Source: a virus. From it: 47,230 nucleotides of DNA. This document shows, one piece after another, positions 17,620-27,083 of this stretch. The DNA is taken from the IMG/VR virus record IMGVR_UViG_3300042900_000560, positions 1-47,230 of that record. One strand, 5' to 3'. Below the pieces are notes generated by a model, which had not been told where the DNA came from, did no database searches, and saw only the letters and a program-made list of their open reading frames with translations. The position numbers were made by a program, and so were the translations under genes. Positions within the stretch are counted from its first letter, which is position 1; every line of letters starts with the position of its first letter.

Positions 17620-19245
17620 TTAACCAGCACTATTGTAGTTATTACTGGTTGCTCTAACTGAAATTTTGAAAGCTAACTCTTTAAGTAATTGTCTAATTTC
17701 TTCACTAAGAGCAGTCATTGATTTTGCGTCTTCTAGTGTAAAATTGTATGTGTTGATAATATTGTTTCGAGTGTAAGTGCCTAGGTTAAGATTTTCTATA
17801 GCATCCAGTTCTTTAAGAGCAGCACTATTGAGATCGGTTAGCCTTGCTCTAACTGTAGCTCGTAGTGTAATAGCTTCACTGTTTAGAAGATTCCATTGCT
17901 CTTGAGTAATAGTTTGATACTCTTGGTTAATTGAATTAATTTTTGTTTTCAATGCAGAGAATGATGCACTTAGAGACTTTATAAAGTCTGCAAATGCAAA
18001 GACAGCAACAGAATTGGTTGAGTTATTGCCGCTAATTTGAGGCACTCGTTCATCACCTGTAACTCGGTTGGCTGCGGCATCAACTGTTGCACTGTTAACA
18101 GTATTGTCAGCAGCTACTGGTTTGGTTTCTTGCAACACAGGCTCATCCACTTTGGCCTGTGTTAAATTCACAGCAAATGCACCATTTACAGCCGTGGTAT
18201 CAAATTTGGCTTTGATGTCTGCGGGTAACCCTGGCGCATTCTTGGCCCAGTTAGCAGTGTCTGTCACACTCTTGGCAGCATTGGTGGCCAGGCCACTGAG
18301 TGCCTGTGGAGTCAATTTGTCTGTGGGTATGCCAATTGATTTTAAATCATTAAGTCCAGTTTTCATCAATCCCTGTTGCACTTTGTCTTGCAATCCACTA
18401 TTGCCTAACAAGCCGTCAAGTCCTTTTACACCATCTTTGCCAGTCCACACTGTGGGACTTTTTAACACACTAACAAGATCGTTGTCGCCTGCTGATAGGA
18501 AGGCTGCGGCAGTGCCTGGCTTCACAAGGCCAGCACGCTCAAGTTGACTGGCATCAAGCCCAAATTTTCCTGCACCTAATGCATTGCTGATTGTGCTGGC
18601 ACCTTGTCCTACCAACTTGCTGGCCTGTGCTAGAGCACCAGTTACATCAGGCAAACTCATGTTGCCAATACCACTTAATGCTGGACCTTGTTTGGCAAAG
18701 TCCGCTATGTTGATACCATTAGTGGGAGTTCCTTTGATCAACCCAGATAGTGTGCCAACTGCTGTGCTGGCCAAGCTACCTACCTGTGCGGCCGCACCAG
18801 TCAGCGCACCTGTGATTGCTGATGCTGACGGTAACGAAAATCCAGCACCAGCGCCTGACAGTGTTGAACTGATGGCAGCAGTAGCGGCGCTGGCTCCAGT
18901 GGTTAGTGAATTAAATGCAGCCGCACCACCTTTTAATGCGCTGGCTACTTGTGCGCCTGCACCTTGTCCTAGTGTTCCTATGCTGGCTGTGAGACTGCTT
19001 AGATTTGTACCAGCAGGCAATTTGCCGGTCAATGATGCCAGGCCTTGTGTTACTTGACTTTCAGCAGCTGCCAAGCCGGCAGCAGCTTGAGTAGCTGGAC
19101 TTAGCACATCTCCAACTCTAAATCCTGTAAGGCCGCCGCTGGCTGTTTGTTGATCAAACACTGCTTTGGCCTGTTCAAATGTAGTGCCAGTTGGGGCTTT
19201 GATTTCAAACTTTTGCCCATTAAAATCAAAATTAAATGTGCTCAT
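17620..19245 (-). CDS. Low-complexity Ala/Gly/Ser/Thr-rich tail-associated protein
   Basis: I do not recognise a named family for this 541-residue protein. Its first ~45 residues form a compact domain (FNFDFNGQKFEIKAPTGT, then FEQAKAVFDQQ). Residues ~50-370 are Ala/Gly/Ser/Thr-rich repeats with recurring ALxGAxA and LxGL patterns. Residues ~410-541 are predicted helical and charged (QEYQTITQEQWNLLNSEAI), suggesting a coiled coil. The start overlaps the gp5 stop by 4 nt (ATGA), so it is translated with the central spike. A role at the spike tip, as a spike-associated cargo, or as a baseplate assembly factor is possible, but this is inference from position only. Confidence 0.75.
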   Translation of the reverse strand: MSTFNFDFNGQKFEIKAPTGTTFEQAKAVFDQQTASGGLTGFRVGDVLSPATQAAAGLAAAESQVTQGLASLTGKLPAGTNLSSLTASIGTLGQGAGAQVASALKGGAAAFNSLTTGASAATAAISSTLSGAGAGFSLPSASAITGALTGAAAQVGSLASTAVGTLSGLIKGTPTNGINIADFAKQGPALSGIGNMSLPDVTGALAQASKLVGQGASTISNALGAGKFGLDASQLERAGLVKPGTAAAFLSAGDNDLVSVLKSPTVWTGKDGVKGLDGLLGNSGLQDKVQQGLMKTGLNDLKSIGIPTDKLTPQALSGLATNAAKSVTDTANWAKNAPGLPADIKAKFDTTAVNGAFAVNLTQAKVDEPVLQETKPVAADNTVNSATVDAAANRVTGDERVPQISGNNSTNSVAVFAFADFIKSLSASFSALKTKINSINQEYQTITQEQWNLLNSEAITLRATVRARLTDLNSAALKELDAIENLNLGTYTRNNIINTYNFTLEDAKSMTALSEEIRQLLKELAFKISVRATSNNYNSAG

Positions 19246-20747
19246 GCTTTTCTTGCTACCTCAAATCCAGCAGGCACTGGCACAGCACCTGGGTTAGGCG
19301 GCGGCTGTCCTGCTTCTAGTGGAATTTCAATATCCACACCTTTGTTGTGGTAAGGATATGGTTCGTGTGTGGGTGCTCGAGTCACAATGCTTTCTAATCC
19401 ATCTGTTTTGACTGTCCATCCGGTAGCACTACTGAATGTGGTGTCATCTAAAATAGTTGTGGTCAAGTTGTTGGGCGCAGATACTGCATCAGCAGCAGGG
19501 CCGTTGAGATCAATACCACCTGCTGTGAATTTCAATGCACTGCCACCGTCCCAGCTGCCGGTAGCACTTTGCAAAGCCAAACTGCCATCTGATTTTACAC
19601 CAATATAGCTCTTGCCATATAGTTTTAAATTTTGTTGAGATATCACAGTAAAGTCTGCATCAGCTTGCAAGGTAATATCTTCTATGGCTTTGGCTTTGAT
19701 ACTGCCGCCAGCATACATGTTGATATCTCTATCAGCATGCAAATTAATGTCGCCACGAGTGCGCAAGTTAATTGAGTTTGTGGCATACACATCTAGTGTG
19801 CCTTGTGAACCAAGTTCGAACCAAGCTAGGCCATTGGCATGAGTGATGTAGAAAAAGTCTCCGCTGTCGCTCATTGTGATTTGATGGCCAGAGGTGGTTC
19901 TAAAACGCAACAATCGATTGGAGCCGTTGGTATCACCATCATCCATTACCATGCTGTGTCCGCCCACACGGCCTATCACTTTGAGGTCTTGAGGTTTTAA
20001 TGTTCCAGCAGCAATTTTTTCTTGTATTTCACCAAACTTCATACCGCCTTGATACACAGCAGATCCTGGTGTGCTGATGCCGTACACAGCAGAAGGTGAC
20101 TCACGTTGACTTGAACTACCGATAGGGCCACGCTCAGGATCTTTAATCAGTCCCTGACGGAACATGGTTTCTGCAACCACGCCGTGTACAGGTTTGGGTT
20201 TGTCAAAAAACCGGCCAGACTCTTCCAACGCAAGATTATTAGTGTTGATTTCTACCACAGGCAATCGAACAGCGCCATTGAAATAAGCAGCTTGACTTTC
20301 ATTCTCAGTAACAAATGCTGTGCTGGCACCCACAGCAGGAACCATGTGTCCTATGCTTTGGTCAGGTGCTGTGCCAATATAATAACCTTGACTGCGGTCA
20401 CCGTTAACAAACACACATAAAACTGTGATGCCCACATCCGGTGGAGTAAACCACATGCCATAGCTGTTGGAGTTGCCGTCAATGTATGATCCCAATCCTG
20501 TCTTGGCAGGATTGTAAGGAGTTGATCCAAAAAACTGTGGCATGTAGCTTACTGTGATCCATTTTGACGATTCATTTTCGCCACCGTTGGAAAATGCTTC
20601 AATATAAACTTGTATGCGGCCAGATCTTATTGAGTCTGTGGTGTTTTTTACTATGCCATAAAATGGTCCAAACTCCGCAGGCACACCTCCACGATCAAAC
20701 TTGTAGTTTGTGGGGCGTCCTCTACTGCGTTGTACTTCTGTTGCCAT
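19242..20747 (-). CDS. 5: Baseplate central spike protein gp5, without lysozyme domain
   Basis: A 501-residue gp5/VgrG-type spike. The N-terminus (residues ~25-135) reads as the OB-fold (FGPFYGIVKNTTDSIRSGRI, with the GMWFTPPDVGITVLCVFVNGD core). The C-terminal half (~260-400) has the repetitive short-strand pattern of the triple-stranded beta-helix needle (TNSINLRTRGDINLHADRDI and similar). T4 gp5 carries a lysozyme domain between these parts; here the middle (~140-260) is Pro/Ser-rich linker with no lysozyme active-site pattern. The AAGG Shine-Dalgarno site is clear. The 9-bp gap to the upstream 947-residue protein and the overlap with the downstream gene point to one hub operon. Confidence 0.88.
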   Translation of the reverse strand: MATEVQRSRGRPTNYKFDRGGVPAEFGPFYGIVKNTTDSIRSGRIQVYIEAFSNGGENESSKWITVSYMPQFFGSTPYNPAKTGLGSYIDGNSNSYGMWFTPPDVGITVLCVFVNGDRSQGYYIGTAPDQSIGHMVPAVGASTAFVTENESQAAYFNGAVRLPVVEINTNNLALEESGRFFDKPKPVHGVVAETMFRQGLIKDPERGPIGSSSQRESPSAVYGISTPGSAVYQGGMKFGEIQEKIAAGTLKPQDLKVIGRVGGHSMVMDDGDTNGSNRLLRFRTTSGHQITMSDSGDFFYITHANGLAWFELGSQGTLDVYATNSINLRTRGDINLHADRDINMYAGGSIKAKAIEDITLQADADFTVISQQNLKLYGKSYIGVKSDGSLALQSATGSWDGGSALKFTAGGIDLNGPAADAVSAPNNLTTTILDDTTFSSATGWTVKTDGLESIVTRAPTHEPYPYHNKGVDIEIPLEAGQPPPNPGAVPVPAGFEVARKA

Positions 20748-20756
20748 GTGTTATCC

Positions 20757-23600
20757 TTAAAAGTCTCTTACTAGGTCTTGTGGCGCAGATGGCGAATTGT
20801 CAAGACCATCTGCTGTGACTCTACCACTCAGCGTGCCCGGTGGCACAAACGGATCTGGCACGTCTAAATTTTCTCCTGAGCCCGACGTTGGCGGCTGCGG
20901 CGGCTGTGCAGGAACTGTTGTGTCTTTTGGTCCCGGTGGCGCTGAATTTATTACATTTGGTGTGCCGCTACCTGGTCCAGTACTCAAGGCCGGCTCAGCC
21001 AGTGTTGTGGGTCTTCCGCTAGCGCCAGCTTCGGCTGCTGAAGCGTTAGCAGCACTAGGGTTGTCTGACGTTGTTGCATTGTCTATTCTTCTCACATCAG
21101 CTTGCGTTGCAGGAGGTGGTGCTGTGGCTGCTTTGTTAGAAGCATTGGGTTTCATAAAGAAGTACAGCTTGCCTTGAAGATTTTGATAAAAACTACCTTG
21201 CCGGAATTCACTGGTACACTGCATGGCAGTGTATACTCGGCTTTGCGCTGGTTGTCGTTTGCTAGATCCAGCATAAGGATCAGCTAGACCTGTATTGATG
21301 TCATAGTCTTGTGGTCGTTGCCATGCTATCTCAAACATGACTTCTCTAGCATCAAAATTTATAGTGCCGTCAGGTAAGAATGCATTGAAGTCAAATTCTT
21401 TTGCGCTGACTCCACCAGCAAAACTACCTTGCTGTATCCACGCAGGATCTCCTACAATTTTAAGATTACAGTTGGCCAGGCCAACTGGATCATACAAGCT
21501 CTCAGCCAAGTTAGCCTGTGGTTCGTTTTGTTTGCCATTGTCACCAGCACTGTTTTCTGTGCTGGCAGTTTGGAATGTTAAAAATGGCTGATCTCTCATG
21601 CTGCTGGTAAAGGCCTTGCGTTGTTGAAACGCAAGATTGCCTTTGGTTTGATCTCCACTGATGGTTAGATTGTAGAGATTGTTCATGGTTTCTTTGTAAT
21701 CAATCACCGCAGTATTTTTACCAGTAAACCAATAGTTGTATTGTTTGTGTAAGCCACGGAACTTGTTGATAGGATAGTAACTGCTGTTAAAGTTCATGGG
21801 AGTGTATGTGTTGATTATAAACGTTATTTTATGTGCAAAATCATTGCGTTTGTTATCATACTCTAATTGCACTGACTGAAAAGTAATGTTAAACCACACA
21901 ACGTCTTTTTTATTAACGTCATCTTTGACTTGCAATGCATCGTTTTCGTCAAAGAACAAAGTGTTTTGGCCTGTAACAAACGTGCTGTTTCTTATGGCAA
22001 GTTCAATGGCTTGAACCAATTGCATACCAGCAGTGATAGAGTAATTTCTACTTTTGATATCTTTGGAAATTCTCTCCATGGCAGCTGAATCTGGATCAGC
22101 GGTAGCAGGTTGCACCATTGCAGTTTGGCTTGCATTTGTTTTTTTCCCTGGCGGGATCAATCTAGCGTTTTTAATTGCGTTGCCGCCACCGCCTGGGCCG
22201 GGATTGGCAAACACAATCTCATACTGATCTGCTTGTTCATACACACCTTGCTTGACTAGGTCTTGTTGAAATTGATTCATTGCACCCATGAGTCCTTGAG
22301 TGATGCTCTTTTTTGTTGTGGGGGCTGCGTCAGCTTTTGGCGGGGCAGCAGCGGCCGCATCTACTGCTGCCGCATCATCACGTTCGGCCTGCGCTGATGA
22401 CACGCTAGTGGTTGCTGTGCCAGGAGCAGCCGTGGCTGCTTGAGTTGAGGAGTATATTACGTCTTGTCCCAACAACTGTCCAATGGTAGAAGCAGTCAAT
22501 TCAATGTTATAAGGTATGGTTCCACGACGAGTTCCAGCAGCAGATCCTTCACCCGGAGACAGTCCTTCAAAACTGTATGTGACCAACTTGCTGTCAATAG
22601 TCCAATCGCATTTGGAAATTTTAAATGGTATGAACTTTTCAATCACTGAATTGGGATCAGACTTGTTGCCGCCAATACGAGTGACCAAATTGCCCTGCTC
22701 GTCATAACCATAAAATCTTATGACCATGAGATACACTACAGAAGAATAGTTGATGCCATTTTTTTGACCACTTGCTGGCATGAAGTCCTGTACTGCTTCG
22801 TACAGTCTATCCAACAAGGTAATGCCGTTGTTTTCTATCACAGTAAATCTAATAGCTTTGTTTGCATGTGGTGCTCGGGTGCCGCCGCCTGTGAGAAAGT
22901 TTTCAATGGTAATACTGTCAATGTAAAAATCCAAAGGAAACGCTGGGTTGCGGCCCGCGTCAGCATCGTTGGCTCCTGGAACTTTGTTGGGTTCAACTGA
23001 TCCGTCAACAAATGCTTGTCCTTGTTGTGTGCCGGATGCACCTTTGAAGCCGCCTGAGTTTTGTGGTGCACCGCCACTTTGCACCAACAACATGTAACCG
23101 TTAACTGTTTTTTTCTTGCTGTACACCAGTTGCTTGTATTGTGCCGGTGTCATTAGATACCAACTGGCTCTGTAGGTATAACTGGAAAACTGGTCTAAAA
23201 CATTAGCTTGAGGCGTGATTATCTGATTGCTACCATCAGTAGCAATACTTCCAGTTTGTGTTCTTTGTTGAAGTAATGCTTGATTTAACGCATCATTTTC
23301 TGTTTGACTGGCACCACCATATGATGATCCAGCATCATCATCTGCGGTCTGATTGACATTGGTACCAGCACCACCTGTTGCGTCATCATATTGTCCAACA
23401 CCAGTACTAGTTGGCGGGATAGCTCCTTGACTAGCCCCACCGGTATCATCATTGGCACCAGGATCTTGCCTAATGCTGCCTTCAAACCCAGTTTCGTAAT
23501 CTGATGTTGATTGTGTTTGTGTGAATGATCGCGTAGGAGCATCAGTGCCTTGGTCACCGTCACCTGCATTGGTAGTAGGAGTAATTATTGGTTCAGCCAT
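20757..23600 (-). CDS. Large baseplate hub-like structural protein
   Basis: A 947-residue protein just upstream of gp5. The first ~140 residues are Gly/Thr/Asp-rich and likely disordered. Residues ~145-380 look like a hub domain (FPLDFYIDSITIENFL; YLMVIRFYGYDEQGNLV; KFIPFKISKCDWTIDSKLV), a pattern shared with gp27/gpD-type hub proteins that sit on top of the spike. A second folded region (~500-690) follows a Pro/Ala-rich linker and contains MNFNSSYYPINKFRGLHKQY. The C-terminal ~130 residues are again Pro/Gly/Ala-rich. I infer it takes the gp27-like hub role because it precedes gp5 and no other gp27 candidate is visible, but sequence alone does not prove it. Confidence 0.65.
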   Translation of the reverse strand: MAEPIITPTTNAGDGDQGTDAPTRSFTQTQSTSDYETGFEGSIRQDPGANDDTGGASQGAIPPTSTGVGQYDDATGGAGTNVNQTADDDAGSSYGGASQTENDALNQALLQQRTQTGSIATDGSNQIITPQANVLDQFSSYTYRASWYLMTPAQYKQLVYSKKKTVNGYMLLVQSGGAPQNSGGFKGASGTQQGQAFVDGSVEPNKVPGANDADAGRNPAFPLDFYIDSITIENFLTGGGTRAPHANKAIRFTVIENNGITLLDRLYEAVQDFMPASGQKNGINYSSVVYLMVIRFYGYDEQGNLVTRIGGNKSDPNSVIEKFIPFKISKCDWTIDSKLVTYSFEGLSPGEGSAAGTRRGTIPYNIELTASTIGQLLGQDVIYSSTQAATAAPGTATTSVSSAQAERDDAAAVDAAAAAPPKADAAPTTKKSITQGLMGAMNQFQQDLVKQGVYEQADQYEIVFANPGPGGGGNAIKNARLIPPGKKTNASQTAMVQPATADPDSAAMERISKDIKSRNYSITAGMQLVQAIELAIRNSTFVTGQNTLFFDENDALQVKDDVNKKDVVWFNITFQSVQLEYDNKRNDFAHKITFIINTYTPMNFNSSYYPINKFRGLHKQYNYWFTGKNTAVIDYKETMNNLYNLTISGDQTKGNLAFQQRKAFTSSMRDQPFLTFQTASTENSAGDNGKQNEPQANLAESLYDPVGLANCNLKIVGDPAWIQQGSFAGGVSAKEFDFNAFLPDGTINFDAREVMFEIAWQRPQDYDINTGLADPYAGSSKRQPAQSRVYTAMQCTSEFRQGSFYQNLQGKLYFFMKPNASNKAATAPPPATQADVRRIDNATTSDNPSAANASAAEAGASGRPTTLAEPALSTGPGSGTPNVINSAPPGPKDTTVPAQPPQPPTSGSGENLDVPDPFVPPGTLSGRVTADGLDNSPSAPQDLVRDF

Positions 23601-23603
23601 TGG

Positions 23604-23906
23604 TTAGAACCCCAGTACTGATTGAAGTGTGGTGATCTTTGGAATGTAAATTCTAGTGTCTGCTTTGAAATCCAACGGAGGTGCAGTAAGAGTGTTTGGA
23701 TTGCGTTGATAAAATACCCACCACAATCCAGCGTCACCATACAAGTCGTATGCCAACAAGTCTGGACGATATTGGTATGTGACATTTATAATCCATAGCT
23801 TGTCATCACTTTCTTTGGGAATAGGTCGATTGACCATGACATCCAAATAAAACTGATCGTAGCCAGTTTGAAAGTACGGACTGGTACTTGTGTAAGTTGC
23901 AGCCAT
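23604..23906 (-). CDS. Baseplate wedge gp53-like / LysM-type small protein
   Basis: A 100-residue protein. The core YQYRPDLLAYDLYGDAGLWW followed by a VFYQRNP segment and ending in TRIYIPK matches the pattern of gp53-family and LysM-like tail proteins (Y-R-x-D-x-(L/I)-A-x-x-x-Y-G-x-x-x-L-W-W-V ... IYIP). T4 gp53 is longer (196 residues), so this may be a reduced version or a gpX-like tail protein. Its ATG shares a base with the preceding stop (TAATG), and the next gene starts 3 bp after its stop, so it is translated within the hub operon. Confidence 0.7.
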   Translation of the reverse strand: MAATYTSTSPYFQTGYDQFYLDVMVNRPIPKESDDKLWIINVTYQYRPDLLAYDLYGDAGLWWVFYQRNPNTLTAPPLDFKADTRIYIPKITTLQSVLGF

Positions 23907-26077
23907 TACCAGAACCCTCCACCGGCCAATAACGAACCATTGGCAAATGATTTCAAACTGAACTGTTTGCTAACTTGATTGCGTGTTTGCATGGGCAACA
24001 GGGTCAATGAAATTTCCATTTTGGTAGGCACATATGTGCTGTTGATAGAAGTCTGATTGCTAACATTTTGATTTACCTGTCCTGGTGAGGGTCGGTTACT
24101 TAAACTACCGTTTTTCAATCCTGCATTAGACAGTCTGTCAATGATGGCAATAACAGTGCCTAAACTGCCGCCAGGAGCCGGACCTGATGATTGAGATCTG
24201 CGATTTTCCATGTTCAATCCAATGTTGTTAAATCCGTCGGCACGTATGTAATCCACATCATTGGGCAGGCTGTATCCAAAATTGGTTACCACACAAGGAC
24301 TTTCGTTAAACTGATATTTTCCAAATCCACTGAGATACACCAGCGGTGGTGGCGTGCCTGCTTGTGCATCTTGTCCGTAAAACATTTTTGTAACAGATTT
24401 AAAAAAGTGAATTACTGCCAACAAATATTGTGCTTCTTTGGTGTCTTGTGCAGTAAATGTTCCTTTGATACTGATATTCTCTACCATGCTGTTTTTGTAA
24501 AAATATCCACGATAGTTAGAATGTGTTAGATCATAACTGTCATACTTGGCTTGATAACTGGTTTCAATGGTTGGTGTGTAAGGAAATATCACACCATCAG
24601 TAGCAGCCAGGGGTGCAAGTATTCCTGGGTTGCCAGATACCTTGTACAAATAGTCAGCATTTGGTGCTAATCTCAATCGCACACGCCAATCAGCCGCAGC
24701 AGGTGCTGATTGGCGAGTTTGCAGTGTGCTTTGATTTTGTGCTCGATTTGTTGCGGCAGCAGTTCGTGAAGCTTCGGCACTGGCTGCTGTGGCTGGTTCC
24801 ACAAAGTCGCCGCCCACAAACACAGGATTGTTATCTTCATCTAATGTGTACCCAGGCATGAGATTGCCGTCATCATCATAGGCCACACCAATTGGACCTG
24901 CTTGACTTGGGGGTACAGGTGCTGGGCTAAAAATTGCACGACCTTCTGCTTCACGCAGTTGTGCCAGTTCAGCTTCGTTGGCTGCATCTAGTGCTTCATC
25001 GCCTGAGCCCAACACAGGATTAGGTGCAAATATTGCTGCACCTTCTGCTTCACGCAGTTGTGCTAGTTCAGCTTCGTTGGCTGCATCTATTGCTTCATCG
25101 CCTGAGCCCAATACAGGATTAGGTGCAAATATTGCTGCACCTTCTTCTTCACGTATTCGTGCCTGTTCTGCTTCTAATCTTGCATCAATCCCATCGGGAT
25201 CAAATACTGATTCTGCAACTTCAGTTGGCGGCGGAGTGCTTACGCTTTCATTGGTCTCAACATTGGCAGGCGCTGACCTAATGTTTGAAGCACCAACAGC
25301 AGTTCCAAGTTGTACTTCAGTCTGTTGATTTATAGCAGGATCTGCTCCGCCAGGTGATGGCACATCGGTATTTACTGCGGCAGTTCCTGTTGTGGTTGTG
25401 GTTGTGGTAGTTGTGGTGTTTGGAACTGTGGTGACTGTTCCTGGCGTTGCTCGTTCAGCATCAATTTGCTGATTTTTAAGTGCGCCGCGTTCTTTTGTAA
25501 GCTCAAGTAATTTGGCGTCTCTTTGATCTTTTTCTGCCTCTGACAATGGTGGTAAGCCTTTTCGTTCTCTAAGCCAGTCGCTGGGATTGTCTTTTTGGAA
25601 CTGATCGATTTCAGCTTGTTTTGCATTAAATGCTGTGCCAATCGCCTGGCTAGTTGCAGTAGGAACTCTGGGTCCGGACACTGTGGCAGTGGATCCGCCA
25701 CCACTCACAGTTTCTGTACTGGTAGTGTTGTAGTTAATTGGTGTTACTTTGCCAGGTGGATTTTTGGCTTCTACCTGAAAATCAACTTGTTCAAAGTTTG
25801 GTGAACTTTGAAGTCCTTGGTCAAACCTAGCACTTTCTGCCTGGTCGGCTGCGCTTATTACATCAAAATCACGACCGGCAACTTTGCCGGATCCTTGTAC
25901 GTCAGCGCCCATGGTACCAGGGTTTGGATTCCTTGTTCCGTCAGCATTAAATTTTCCACTGATTACATAATTTCCGTCTCCCAATGGTATTCCTGCCTGG
26001 GCGGCAGCGGCATCTTCGCTCAGTCCTTGTTGTCGAAGTTGATTGAATAGTGCTGCTTTTTTTGGATCGTAGGCCAT
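23906..26077 (-). CDS. Baseplate protein with tandem repeats, possible tail-tube cap (gp48/gp54 position)
   Basis: A 723-residue protein and the first gene of the leftward baseplate block. Residues 1-450 are hydrophilic with a Thr-rich run and a 33-residue tandem repeat (unit contains EGAAIFAPNPVLGSGDEA). Residues ~460-723 are folded: DGVIFPYTPTIETSYQAKY, NYRGYFYKNSMVENISIKG, PPLVYLSGFGKYQFNES and TYVPTKMEISLTLLPMQTR. This beta-rich tail domain resembles tube- or tube-initiator-like proteins, so I suggest a tube-cap role; this is inference. The ATG has AGGAAACAG upstream and a late-type box (GGTAAATAAGC) before that, giving a clear late transcription unit. Confidence 0.65.
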   Translation of the reverse strand: MAYDPKKAALFNQLRQQGLSEDAAAAQAGIPLGDGNYVISGKFNADGTRNPNPGTMGADVQGSGKVAGRDFDVISAADQAESARFDQGLQSSPNFEQVDFQVEAKNPPGKVTPINYNTTSTETVSGGGSTATVSGPRVPTATSQAIGTAFNAKQAEIDQFQKDNPSDWLRERKGLPPLSEAEKDQRDAKLLELTKERGALKNQQIDAERATPGTVTTVPNTTTTTTTTTTGTAAVNTDVPSPGGADPAINQQTEVQLGTAVGASNIRSAPANVETNESVSTPPPTEVAESVFDPDGIDARLEAEQARIREEEGAAIFAPNPVLGSGDEAIDAANEAELAQLREAEGAAIFAPNPVLGSGDEALDAANEAELAQLREAEGRAIFSPAPVPPSQAGPIGVAYDDDGNLMPGYTLDEDNNPVFVGGDFVEPATAASAEASRTAAATNRAQNQSTLQTRQSAPAAADWRVRLRLAPNADYLYKVSGNPGILAPLAATDGVIFPYTPTIETSYQAKYDSYDLTHSNYRGYFYKNSMVENISIKGTFTAQDTKEAQYLLAVIHFFKSVTKMFYGQDAQAGTPPPLVYLSGFGKYQFNESPCVVTNFGYSLPNDVDYIRADGFNNIGLNMENRRSQSSGPAPGGSLGTVIAIIDRLSNAGLKNGSLSNRPSPGQVNQNVSNQTSINSTYVPTKMEISLTLLPMQTRNQVSKQFSLKSFANGSLLAGGGFW
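24942..25200. repeat. 99-bp in-frame tandem repeat
   Basis: Two near-identical 99-bp units begin at 24942 and 25041, and a degenerate third begins at 25140. A shortened diverged copy also precedes them. The unit encodes 33 residues (ELAQLREAEG, then AAIFAPNPVLGSGDEA, then LDAAN). The copies differ at only a few, mostly synonymous, positions, which suggests recent duplication. The repeat lies in the disordered half of the 723-residue baseplate protein and keeps the frame. Confidence 0.9.
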
Positions 26078-26093
26078 ATCTGTTTCCTGTAGC

Positions 26094-26102
26094 TTATTTA
26101 CC
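26094..26102 (-). promoter_or_regulatory. Late-promoter-like box for the leftward baseplate operon
   Basis: The minus strand reads GCGGTAAATAAGC, a match to the TAAATA core of T4 late promoters, 17 nt upstream of the baseplate operon start codon with a Shine-Dalgarno (AGGA) in between. It faces away from the sigma70-type promoter of the gp55 gene 30 bp further on, so this intergenic region separates late leftward from early/middle rightward transcription. Confidence 0.5.
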
Positions 26103-26133
26103 GCTGATAAAAACGGCGCAGTTTAACAAGAGG

Positions 26134-26161
26134 TTGACAATTGTTGTAAATATGCTACAAT
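26134..26161 (+). promoter_or_regulatory. Sigma70-type promoter of the gp55 gene
   Basis: TTGACA (26134-26139, perfect -35) and TACAAT (26156-26161, 5/6 -10) are separated by 16 bp. A start about 7 nt downstream falls near 26168, at the AAGGAG (26168-26173) that would be the ribosome binding site, 13 nt before the ATG. This is host-type, so gp55 can be made before late transcription. Confidence 0.65.
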
Positions 26162-26186
26162 CCTAGTAAGGAGACCTTGTCATACT

Positions 26187-27083
26187 ATGACTCTATTACC
26201 AAAAGCGGCACCTCGTGTCAATTACCTCAACAACCGTGATATTTTGAAAGAAATACACCACAGCAAGAACACCTATTGCTGGTATCGCGATCCTGTGCAG
26301 GATCACCAATTTGATTTGATCCTGCCCAGCCTAGACAAAATCAATCAACGCACAGTGGTTGAAGCAAGAAAAAATCGTGCTGATCGTATCAAACGCGAAA
26401 CAGGCGAAGTGATTGATCAAAAGAAAATCCCCAACACTGATTTAGTTTTCCGCATCACCTGTTGGGATCACATTCCCAAAGCACCTAAAAAAATTACCAA
26501 GGCCGAAGCCAAGCGTAAAAAGCTAGAAGACATTTTTGAACTGGATGATGTGGCAGAAGATCCCTTGGCAGATATTGTAGACGTGCCTGTGCTGGATCTA
26601 AATCATGTGCGAGTGAACTTTCCACCGTTTGAACAGTATAGACTGGACGAAGAAAAGAAGCCGTACCTTGTGGGCCGTAGTCACTGGAAAGGTGATTTAG
26701 AAACTGGCGAGTTTTCAAAAGATCACGGCAACATGACTCGCAAGTTAGCCATGATGTTTATGAAATTATGCGAAAGATATGCTACAAGGAGTAACTGGCG
26801 TGGATACACATACAACGAAGAAATGCGGGGACAAGCCCTGTTACAACTCAGTCAAATTGGACTGCAATTTGACGAGTCAAAATCGCAGAACCCTTTTGCG
26901 TATTATACTGCCGCTATCACTAATAGCTTTACTCGTATCTTGAACATTGAAAAGAAAAATCAAAATATCAGAGATGACATCCTGGAGATGAACGGCTTGA
27001 ACCCATCATGGACTAGACAGAACTCCGGCAAAGCTGGCATGGCTGCCATGTCCGGACCGGTTGTGTCTAGCCTGGATGAGTAG
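26187..27083 (+). CDS. 55: Late-transcription sigma factor gp55
   Basis: A 298-residue protein whose last ~110 residues match T4 gp55, the sigma-like subunit that directs host RNA polymerase to late promoters. Key segments are RKLAMMFMKLCERYATRSNW, then EEMRGQALLQLSQIGLQFD and NPFAYYTAAITNSFTRILN followed by a basic KKNQ tail (sigma region-2-like). T4 gp55 is 185 residues; the extra ~180 residues at the N-terminus are charged and contain no domain I recognise, though similar extensions occur in cyanophage gp55. It is expressed from a strong sigma70-like promoter and is followed 12 bp later by gp47. TAAATA-type late boxes elsewhere in the window are its expected targets. Confidence 0.88.
   Translation: MTLLPKAAPRVNYLNNRDILKEIHHSKNTYCWYRDPVQDHQFDLILPSLDKINQRTVVEARKNRADRIKRETGEVIDQKKIPNTDLVFRITCWDHIPKAPKKITKAEAKRKKLEDIFELDDVAEDPLADIVDVPVLDLNHVRVNFPPFEQYRLDEEKKPYLVGRSHWKGDLETGEFSKDHGNMTRKLAMMFMKLCERYATRSNWRGYTYNEEMRGQALLQLSQIGLQFDESKSQNPFAYYTAAITNSFTRILNIEKKNQNIRDDILEMNGLNPSWTRQNSGKAGMAAMSGPVVSSLDE

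Noticed and set aside
24942-25200. Direct repeats that might be a CRISPR array
   Set aside because: The units are contiguous, without spacers, keep frame and encode a protein repeat.
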